From positions 1-5,657 of the forward strand of contig QHZM01000066.1 of NCBI GenBank assembly GCA_003224665.1: a DNA stretch of 5,657 bases, written 5' to 3'. A model generated the notes under the pieces. The model saw nothing but the letters and a program-made list of their open reading frames with translations. It was not told the origin of the DNA and ran no database searches. The position numbers were made by a program, and so were the translations under genes. This DNA is from Acidobacteriota bacterium. Lineage in GTDB: Bacteria; Acidobacteriota; Terriglobia; UBA7540. The first letter of the stretch is position 1; each line of letters begins with the position of its first letter. Positions 1-4,450 of this stretch are shown here, in pieces.

Positions 1-70
1 TGAACAAGTCCAGAAAATGACCGAAGCAACGCTCAAAGTTGACCCGCAGCTTCGGGCCTACCAGGCATAA
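1..70 (+). CDS. C-terminal end of an unidentified upstream gene
   Basis: An open frame enters from the left edge (first complete codon at 2) and ends at TAA 68-70. The 22 visible residues begin EQVQKMTEATLKVDPQL and finish RAYQA, which is hydrophilic and plausibly helical. This is too little to assign a family. The stop lies 26 bases before the ATG of the AhpD-like gene, and the ribosome binding site of that gene falls in the gap, so the two may be co-transcribed. The frame is inferred from the good junction with the next gene; a chance open frame of this length cannot be excluded. Confidence 0.45.
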   Translation, partial: EQVQKMTEATLKVDPQLRAYQA

Positions 71-96
71 GCTTCCTTCCAGCCGCGGAGGTGCGT

Positions 97-684
97 ATGG
101 CTCGAATACAGGGACTCCCCAAGAACAAAACAGGCTTGATGAGTCAATTGGTGTATTGGATGGCGCGACGCCGCTTGGGCAAGGTGCCCGAGCCGCTGAC
201 GCTAATTGCGCATCACCCCTGGTTGTCTCGAGGCTATGGATTATTCGAGTTGGCGCTCGACCGGTCGCGGTTGGTCAATACACGGCTCAAAGAGTTGGCC
301 ACCCTCAAAGTCGCGACGTTAGTTGGGTGCCCGTTTTGAATCGACATCGGCTCTGCCGTGGGCAGGGCAGCCGGCATTACCGACGCGCAGCTCCGCGACC
401 TTCCCACCTATGAGGGAAGCGCCGCATTCTCACCGCTCGAAAAACTTGTTCTTGATTACGCTCGGGAGATGACGAAAACTCCTGTTGAGGTTCCTGACGC
501 TTTGTTTTCGGAACTGCGCAAGGGTTTCACCGACGCGCAGCTCGTCGAGCTGACCGCGACGATTGCCTGGGAAAACTACCGCGCCCGCTTCGACCACGCC
601 TTCGGGGTTGAGGCGCAAGGCTTTTCGGAGGGGGCGTTCTGCGCGCTGCCTGAAAGGTCCGAGGGCCGAGTTGAAACACACTGA
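97..684 (+). CDS. AhpD-like / carboxymuconolactone decarboxylase-family protein, probable selenoprotein (CPFU motif; in-frame TGA at 337-339 read as Sec)
   Basis: The 195-codon frame is continuous except for TGA at codon 81. Before it the protein reads ...LKELATLKVATLVGCPF and after it IDIGSAVGRAAGIT..., so the TGA sits at the second position of a CxxC motif: C78-P79-F80-U81. In AhpD and related proteins this pair is the catalytic disulfide that reduces peroxides or peroxiredoxin partners. The rest of the fold is intact: the helix with the conserved RLKELA run before the motif, FSPLEKLVLDYAREMTK, and a C-terminal WENYRARFDHAFGVEAQGF segment (from about residue 158) followed by GAFCALPE with C182. 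The His found four residues after the second Cys of AhpD is Gly85 here. ATG 97 is chosen because GGAGGTG at 87-93 is an excellent Shine-Dalgarno; GTG 91 lies inside it. Both halves are in the same frame, so this is not a frameshift. The alternative is a nonsense mutation or base error at a TGC/TGT codon. The physiological substrate is unknown. Confidence 0.82.
337..374 (+). promoter_or_regulatory. Candidate bacterial SECIS element directly after the Sec UGA
   Basis: A GC-rich hairpin begins about ten bases after the UGA. One fold pairs 350-357 with 361-368 (8 bp, one G-U) around a GUG loop. An alternative pairs 347-351 with 370-374 and 354-357 with 366-369, leaving U352-C353 bulged on the 5' side and an apical loop 358-365 that begins GU. 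In both folds the loop starts with G, 18 bases after the UGA, which fits the known spacing of bacterial SECIS elements. In the second, the bulged U, short upper stem and GU at the loop start resemble the SelB contacts described for E. coli fdhF. The folds were drawn by hand and are not energy-calculated; the region is GC-rich, so chance pairing is possible. Confidence 0.6.
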
Positions 685-942
685 GAAGCCGCCCGCACTT
701 TGCCCGGCCAGAAGTTCGGCCTCTTCCAGGACGGCGCCGGCGCTGGCCAGTCACCGCTGGCCCCGAAAAGACCCGGCGACCCATGGGGCGTCTTGGGCGA
801 AGACGTTTCACCCAGCCGCTCGACACCGGCGTTCAATTGCTTTATTAAAAACCTTGGCGTAACCTTCAAGAAAAGGTTAGGCGCGCGCTTGTAGGGCGAC
901 CGAGAGGGCGATCGCGTCCAGCGCGCCAGGTCGAAGTGGCCC
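685..942 (+). other. Intergenic stretch with no supportable gene
   Basis: There are 258 bases between the AhpD-like gene and the next gene. Open frames cross it on both strands, but none has a ribosome binding site, a recognisable domain or credible composition. The only local structure is a 7-bp inverted repeat (860-866 with 873-879, 6-base loop) near an AT-richer patch; it has no T tract, so I do not call it a terminator. The composition is compatible with a decayed gene or a leader for the 943 gene. Confidence 0.5.
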
Positions 943-1260
943 GTGGAAGTTAACAGCATCGTCATCATAAGCCTGACCTCACCCAAAGAGAAAATCTGGG
1001 GACAACTGTTGCGGCTGGACTCTGCTGGGGTCACCGTGCGAGGCATTGACCTCGACTCGTTTGACGATTTTGTCCGGCAGCTCCTCGACCACGAAGATGG
1101 CACGGTGGGCATGACCGCCGCCTTCTACCCGATGCACCGCGTCGAGCGCATTGCCGAAGACGAGCCGAGCGGGACGCTGCCATCTCTGGCTGACCGATTC
1201 CGGAGGTTCGTCGGGATGAGCATTCAGGAGTATCTCCGGCTCGACACCCCGACCTTCTGA
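943..1260 (+). CDS. Conserved hypothetical protein, 105 aa
   Basis: This is a small soluble protein with no signal peptide or membrane segment. The N-terminal part (residues 5-45: a beta-rich SIVIISL run, a KEKIWGQLLRLD segment, then GVTVRGIDLDSFDDF) alternates hydrophobic strands and charged turns. The second half contains FYPMHRVERIAEDE, then LPSLADRFRRFVG and a C-terminal helix with EYL. I associate this layout (a PMHRVER motif followed by PSLADRF) with conserved hypothetical proteins of Acidobacteriota, but I know of no function. The start is uncertain: GTG 943 is the first usable start after the in-frame TAG at 892-894, and only a weak purine stretch precedes it. Protein-like composition and the clean stop before a hairpin-rich spacer support it as a real gene. 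Confidence 0.72.
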   Translation: MEVNSIVIISLTSPKEKIWGQLLRLDSAGVTVRGIDLDSFDDFVRQLLDHEDGTVGMTAAFYPMHRVERIAEDEPSGTLPSLADRFRRFVGMSIQEYLRLDTPTF

Positions 1261-1311
1261 GAGGCAGCCTTCTCGCCAGGCGCCTCGAAGCCCGGCTCGT
1301 GCGGCATTGCT

Positions 1312-1340
1312 GGCGCGGGCCTCGCGCCGCCGCCGGCGCG
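1312..1340 (+). repeat. Three alternating GGCGCG/CGCGCC arms forming mutually exclusive hairpins
   Basis: GGCGCG at 1312-1317, CGCGCC at 1323-1328 and GGCGCG at 1335-1340 let the middle arm pair with either flank (5-base or 6-base loop, 6 bp each). They lie between the stop of the hypothetical gene and the -35 box of the next promoter, and could end transcription of the upstream gene, although only three T residues follow. In such GC-rich DNA the alternation may be incidental. Confidence 0.4.
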
Positions 1341-1341
1341 T

Positions 1342-1371
1342 TTGACACCTCCAAACCTCCCTCGTTATAGT
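1342..1371 (+). promoter_or_regulatory. Sigma-70-type promoter of the phosphatidyltransferase gene
   Basis: A consensus -35 box TTGACA (1342-1347) is separated by 18 bases from TATAGT (1366-1371), which matches the -10 consensus at five of six positions. Transcription would start near 1378, only about ten bases before ATG 1387. This makes a very short leader, consistent with the lack of a strong Shine-Dalgarno there. Confidence 0.72.
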
Positions 1372-1386
1372 GGGCCCAAGAAGAAG

Positions 1387-1920
1387 ATGTCTACACGCAC
1401 CCTGACGCCCGCCAATCAGATCACCATCCTGAGATTGGTCTTCGTCCCGATATTTGCGATTCTTGTGATGGGCCAGCACTTTGTGGGAGCGCTCGTAGTT
1501 TTGACGGCCGCGGCGGTGTCCGACGCGCTGGATGGGCCGGTGGCGCGAGTATTGAAACAGGAAACCCCTCTTGGAGTCGCGCTTGATCCGATTGCCGACA
1601 AAATTCTGATGACCGCCGGTTACCTCGCGCTGGCTTACCGAAACGTTCTGCCCTGGTGGCTTGCCATCCTGGTGGTCAGCCGGGATATCATCATTCTCCT
1701 GACGGCCCTCGTGATCAGTCTGGTCGCGGGCTACCGGCCCTTCTATCCAACTGTTTTGGGAAAACTTTCAACGATTGCCCAGGTCACGCTGCAACGCTTC
1801 GGCCACGCGCCGGCGGGACAAGCCCCGCCTGCCCCTTCGCCGACCGGCCAGGCAGAGCGTCCGACAGACTCGCAGGAGGCCCTCTCATCGACGGAGTTTC
1901 GATCCCGTGATTCGTCCTGA
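1387..1920 (+). CDS. pgsA: PgsA-like CDP-alcohol phosphatidyltransferase with an abnormal, apparently truncated C-terminus
   Basis: This is an integral membrane enzyme that transfers a phosphatidyl group from CDP-diacylglycerol to an alcohol; PgsA uses glycerol-3-phosphate to start phosphatidylglycerol synthesis. The family signature DxxDGxxARx8GxxxDxxxD is perfect: D46, D49, G50, A53, R54, G63, D67 and D71. The N-terminal NQITILRLVFVP segment (10-21) and about four membrane segments (12-28, 32-46, 73-84, 90-114) follow PgsA. After GKLSTIAQV (125-133) family members normally continue into further hydrophobic helices. Here residues 135-177 are a polar Pro/Ala/Ser tail containing a REP-like palindrome, and no other frame supplies the missing helices. 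ATG 1387 is chosen over TTG 1342 because the latter is the -35 box. Length is 177 residues against roughly 190-210 usual. All catalytic residues are present, but stability and activity are uncertain. A different alcohol substrate is possible, as the subfamily cannot be fixed by eye. Confidence 0.85.
   Translation: MSTRTLTPANQITILRLVFVPIFAILVMGQHFVGALVVLTAAAVSDALDGPVARVLKQETPLGVALDPIADKILMTAGYLALAYRNVLPWWLAILVVSRDIIILLTALVISLVAGYRPFYPTVLGKLSTIAQVTLQRFGHAPAGQAPPAPSPTGQAERPTDSQEALSSTEFRSRDSS
1812..1829 (+). repeat. REP-like palindrome inside the aberrant 3' end of the phosphatidyltransferase gene
   Basis: GGCGGG and CCCGCC flank a 6-base ACAAGC loop. The same arms with a 5-base loop (ATAAA) recur at 4412-4428, so this looks like a dispersed extragenic palindrome. 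It lies within an open reading frame, nine residues after family similarity stops (residue 133 versus about 142), which suggests that an event involving the repeat reshaped the gene end. Confidence 0.6.
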
Positions 1921-2124
1921 ACGAGCCGGCTGTTTAAATTCGAGTCTCGACCGGATCAGCTTCTCTTTCACAACCTGCCTGACCGATATTCCCCTCTACC
2001 CGAGAACGGCAATTTATTCTGCTTGTCGCGTGGTCCTGAAACTTGAGGCTGGAGCAGTCGGTATCCCGCCCAGACCATAGACGCTCTATCAGATCTTTTT
2101 GGGATTAATAAGGTCGATGGTATA

Positions 2125-2154
2125 TTGCGATAGATAGCATATTTACAATAATAT
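2125..2154 (+). promoter_or_regulatory. Possible promoter in the AT-rich leader of the Dps-like gene
   Basis: The DNA from about 2091 to 2175 is markedly AT-richer than the rest of the window. TTGCGA (2125-2130) and TAATAT (2149-2154), 18 bases apart, each match four of six consensus positions; other -10-like hexamers overlap. The segment 1921-2090 before it shows no gene, tRNA or clear repeat. A promoter here is likely, but the exact boxes are a guess. Confidence 0.35.
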
Positions 2155-2175
2155 CCGGTACAAGGAGGAACATTT

Positions 2176-2742
2176 ATGGCGCGAGTCGCTCGGGAAATGG
2201 TTCAGAAGGCGGGTGTCGACATTGACAAATTGCTGGATTTGCTGGTGCGAAACGCATCAGCGGAACTCACCACCTATTACTACTACACCATTCTGCGCGT
2301 CAATCTGATCGGATTGGAGGGCGAAGGGTTAAAGGAGATTACGGAGGACGCTCGGATTGAAGACCGAAATCATTTTGAAGCTCTTGTGCCTCGGATCTAC
2401 GAACTGGGCGGGAAACTGCCGGCGAATATGAATACTTTCCACGATATCTCGGCGTGTCCTCCGGCCATGCTCCCAAAGGATCCCACCGACATCAAGGCCA
2501 TGCTCGATGTGTTGGTGAAGGCGGAGCGTTGTGCGGTGGCCGGCTACTCGAACGTCTGCAACATAACCGCCGGCAAGGACCATCGGACCTACGACTTATC
2601 GCTGGCCATCTTGCACGAGGAGATCGAGCACGAAGCGTGGTTTTCGGAGTTCCTCGGCGAAGGCCCCTCGGGGCATTACCGCAGGTCAGGGACAGGAGCC
2701 GAGCGCAATTCGCCTTACGTCTCCAAGTTCCTCCCTCACTAG
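2176..2742 (+). CDS. Dps-like (DPSL, thioferritin-type) ferritin-superfamily protein
   Basis: The 188-residue four-helix-bundle protein resembles the DPSL group best known from Sulfolobus solfataricus, which forms a Dps-sized dodecamer but carries a bacterioferritin-like di-iron centre. It uses hydrogen peroxide to oxidise Fe(II) and so limits Fenton damage. Candidate di-iron ligands are E30 in AELTTYYYYTILR, E62/D63 with H66 in IEDRNHFE, E117 in KAERC, and E149 with H152 in EEIEHEAWF. Cysteines at 94 (DISAC), 119 and 128 fit the cysteine-pair signature that gave thioferritins their name. The C-terminal SGHYRRS segment is also typical. AAGGAGG (2162-2168), seven bases before ATG 2176, is a near-perfect ribosome binding site, suggesting strong expression. 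The gene stands alone between an AT-rich leader and a strong hairpin, so it is probably monocistronic. Ligand assignment is by motif, not structure. Confidence 0.9.
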   Translation: MARVAREMVQKAGVDIDKLLDLLVRNASAELTTYYYYTILRVNLIGLEGEGLKEITEDARIEDRNHFEALVPRIYELGGKLPANMNTFHDISACPPAMLPKDPTDIKAMLDVLVKAERCAVAGYSNVCNITAGKDHRTYDLSLAILHEEIEHEAWFSEFLGEGPSGHYRRSGTGAERNSPYVSKFLPH

Positions 2743-2786
2743 GCGAGCCGCGGGCGGGAACCTGTTGTGCCGGTGATCAGACTCCG

Positions 2787-2824
2787 CACGCCAAGGCGGA
2801 CTTTCGTATGTCCGCCTTGGCGTG
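2787..2824 (+). terminator. Perfect 15-bp hairpin after the Dps-like gene
   Basis: Positions 2787-2801 pair without mismatch with 2810-2824 around an 8-base loop (TTTCGTAT). It lies 44 bases after the stop codon and before the next promoter, where a terminator is expected. No T tract follows on either strand, so it may work as a non-canonical terminator or as a 3'-end mRNA stabiliser rather than a classical intrinsic terminator. Confidence 0.65.
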
Positions 2825-2888
2825 AGTGCTGTCCCAATCTTCAGTACACGCGCCCACTCTGCGTGGTTCATCCGCAAGACGTCCCGAC

Positions 2889-2917
2889 TTGGTCGAAAGG
2901 GGCACTTCGCGTATGAT
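2889..2917 (+). promoter_or_regulatory. Probable sigma-70-type promoter of the M20 peptidase gene
   Basis: TTGGTC (2889-2894, weak -35) is 17 bases before TATGAT (2912-2917), which matches the -10 consensus at five of six positions. Transcription would begin near 2924, leaving a roughly 20-base leader that holds the AGGAG ribosome binding site. Confidence 0.5.
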
Positions 2918-2943
2918 GGACGGTCAAGAATCAGGAGTTCACC

Positions 2944-4320
2944 ATGGCGACACCAGCATTTGACTATTACCAGACTCATCGCGACCGGTTTCTCGACGGA
3001 CTGAAGACCCTCTTGAAGATTCCAAGCATCAGCACGCTGCCCGAGCACAAAGCGGACGTCCGGCGCGCGGCCGAGTTCGTGGCGAATGAGCTTCGCTTAA
3101 TGGGCATGCGCGGGGTCGAGATCATCGAGGGAGGCGCGAATCAAAATCCGCTGGTTTACGCGGAATGGCTCGAGGCTCCCGGCAAGCCCACGCTCCTGCT
3201 CTACGGGCATTACGACGTGCAGCCGCCCGACCCTTTGGAGGAATGGGTCTCGCCGCCTTTCGAGCCAACCATCCGCAACGAAAATATTTATGCGCGGGGC
3301 GCCGTGGATGATAAGGGGCAGACTTATCTCCTCCTCAAAGCGGTCGAGGGCTTCCTGAGAACCGAAGGGAAACTTCCCATCAACGTCAAGTTCCTGATCG
3401 AAGGCGAAGAGGAAGTGGGCGGCGAGCACATTGAGGAGTACGTGGAGAAGCACCCGGAAAGGCTCAAAGCGGACGCCGCTTTGGTCTGCGACACGGAAAT
3501 GTTTGCCCCCGAGCTCCCCACCTTGACCACGGGCCTCCGCGGTCTGGTTTACACGGAAGTTGAAGCCCGGGGCGCCGCGCACGATCTCCACTCGGGCATG
3601 TACGGCGGTGCCGCTCCGAACCCGTTCCAGGCGCTTGCCGAAATCGTCACCGGCCTCAAAGGCCCGGGCGGCAAGATCCGCATCCCGGGTTTCTACCGTC
3701 GCGTGAAGAAGCCCAGCCGCAAAGAGCTCGATGCCTGGAAGCGGCTGCCGTTTAAAGAAAAGGAATTCTTGAAGAAAGAAGTCGGCTCCACGGCGCTGGT
3801 AGGCGAGAAGGGAATTCCTGTGCTCGAGCGCCTGTGGGCCAGGCCGACGCTCGAGGTCCACGGCATCCGTGGCGGGTTTACCGGCGAGGGCGCAAAGACC
3901 GTCATTCCGGCCGTCGCAACGGCGAAGGTCAGCATGCGCCTGGTGCCCGACATGGACCCCAGGGAGGTCATCCGCCAGTTTACGTCCTACGTCAAAAACC
4001 TGACGCCGAATGGGATCCGGACCACGGTGCGGCTTTTGAGTTCCGCGCCGGCTTCCGTCGTCAGCACGGAGAGCCCGTACATCGCCGCAGCGGCCGAGGC
4101 CATGGAACAGGTCTTCAAGAAGAAGACGGTCTACATGCGCTCGGGCGGCTCCATTCCGATCGTGGGACTGTTTTCAAAGCACCTGGGGATTCCAAGCGTG
4201 ATGATGGGGTTCGGCTTGCCTGACGATAATCTCCACGCGCCGAACGAGAAGTTTCACTTGCCTAATTTCTATCGCGGCATCGAAGCCGTGGGGCGGTATT
4301 TCGAGCTGCTCGGGCGGTAG
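2944..4320 (+). CDS. M20-family metallopeptidase, CNDP/DUG1-type dipeptidase
   Basis: The 458-residue protein has the usual length for the di-zinc M20 dipeptidases and no signal peptide, so it should be cytosolic. All active-site motifs are present in order: H89 and D91 in GHYDVQP (metal ligand and catalytic Asp), D122 in GAVDDKG (bridging ligand), E156 (general base) and E157 (ligand) in EGEEEVGG, D183 in VCDTE (ligand), H216 in HDLHSGMYGG (the His contributed across the dimer), and H431 in LHAPNEKF (ligand). The dimerisation/lid domain lies between, roughly residues 208-320. The family hydrolyses dipeptides and sometimes longer or Cys-Gly peptides; the exact substrate cannot be read from sequence. 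ATG 2944 has AGGAG at 2933-2937, six bases upstream. The next gene encodes an oligopeptide transporter, which suggests a peptide-use pair, though palindromes separate them. Confidence 0.95.
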   Translation: MATPAFDYYQTHRDRFLDGLKTLLKIPSISTLPEHKADVRRAAEFVANELRLMGMRGVEIIEGGANQNPLVYAEWLEAPGKPTLLLYGHYDVQPPDPLEEWVSPPFEPTIRNENIYARGAVDDKGQTYLLLKAVEGFLRTEGKLPINVKFLIEGEEEVGGEHIEEYVEKHPERLKADAALVCDTEMFAPELPTLTTGLRGLVYTEVEARGAAHDLHSGMYGGAAPNPFQALAEIVTGLKGPGGKIRIPGFYRRVKKPSRKELDAWKRLPFKEKEFLKKEVGSTALVGEKGIPVLERLWARPTLEVHGIRGGFTGEGAKTVIPAVATAKVSMRLVPDMDPREVIRQFTSYVKNLTPNGIRTTVRLLSSAPASVVSTESPYIAAAAEAMEQVFKKKTVYMRSGGSIPIVGLFSKHLGIPSVMMGFGLPDDNLHAPNEKFHLPNFYRGIEAVGRYFELLGR

Positions 4321-4332
4321 AGGTGGCTTTAC

Positions 4333-4366
4333 CCGTCCTCCGCAGTAGCGAAGCTACGGAGGGTGG
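4333..4366 (+). repeat. REP-like palindrome 1 (CCTCC...GTAGC GAA GCTAC...GGAGG)
   Basis: GTAGC (4345-4349) pairs with GCTAC (4353-4357) around GAA, and CCTCC (4337-4341) pairs with GGAGG (4358-4362), leaving GCA bulged. Two further G-C pairs and two wobble pairs extend the stem to 4333/4366. It begins 13 bases after the peptidase stop codon. Hairpins of this kind are typical of dispersed extragenic palindromes. Confidence 0.65.
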
Positions 4367-4383
4367 ACGCCGCCAAATGGCGG

Positions 4384-4414
4384 GCCCTCCTGAGCCCTGC
4401 GGGCGTCGGAGGGC
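4384..4414 (+). repeat. Palindrome 2 of the cluster (GCCCTCC...GGAGGGC)
   Basis: GCCCTCC (4384-4390) pairs perfectly with GGAGGGC (4408-4414), and inside it GCCC (4394-4397) pairs with GGGC (4401-4404) around TGC. A small CCGCC/GGCGG hairpin (4370-4374 with 4379-4383) sits just before it. Together with the flanking palindromes this forms a near-continuous structured spacer. Confidence 0.6.
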
Positions 4415-4428
4415 GGGATAAACCCGCC
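4412..4428 (+). repeat. REP-like palindrome 3 (GGCGGG-ATAAA-CCCGCC)
   Basis: This is a perfect 6-bp stem with the same arms as the palindrome at 1812-1829. It shares 4412-4414 with palindrome 2, so the two cannot form fully together. CGCTAC (4428-4433), the inverse of GTAGCG at 4345-4350, closes the cluster, followed by TTTT at 4434-4437. That could give weak termination just before the transporter's ribosome binding site. Confidence 0.65.
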
Positions 4429-4450
4429 GCTACTTTTCCGAAGGATCCCC

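Noticed and set aside
337..358. Frameshift explanation for the split AhpD-like gene
   Set aside because: Both parts are in the same frame (97 and 358 differ by a multiple of three) and no residue is missing across the junction; only the TGA codon intervenes.
39..413. A 124-codon open frame overlapping the AhpD-like gene in another frame
   Set aside because: It has no family resemblance and an Arg/Pro-rich shadow composition. It crosses the TGA only because it is read in a different frame, and the overlapping frame has clear homology and a strong ribosome binding site.
860..879. 7-bp inverted repeat as a terminator
   Set aside because: It is short, has no T tract, and lies nearly 180 bases after the nearest stop codon.
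700..894. A 64-codon frame starting with TTG
   Set aside because: It has no ribosome binding site, low-complexity Gly/Pro/Ser-rich content and no recognisable domain. It shares a frame with both neighbours, but TGA 682 and TAG 892 show no recoding signal.
576..1112. Long open frame on the - strand
   Set aside because: It overlaps the hypothetical gene and the AhpD-like gene antisense. Its Ser/Arg/Pro-rich content is what GC-rich antisense frames produce.
2077..2100. ATAGA/TCTAT hairpin followed by a T run as a terminator of the phosphatidyltransferase gene
   Set aside because: The stem is only five AT-rich pairs and the T run begins six bases after it; this is too weak to call.
1921..2160. 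Possible tRNA or small RNA in the spacer before the Dps-like gene
   Set aside because: No T-loop consensus, cloverleaf pairing or other RNA-gene signature was found by eye; only AT-richness near the presumed promoter stands out.
3097..3861. 254-codon open frame on the - strand
   Set aside because: It is the antisense shadow of the M20 peptidase, whose complete active-site set is on the + strand.
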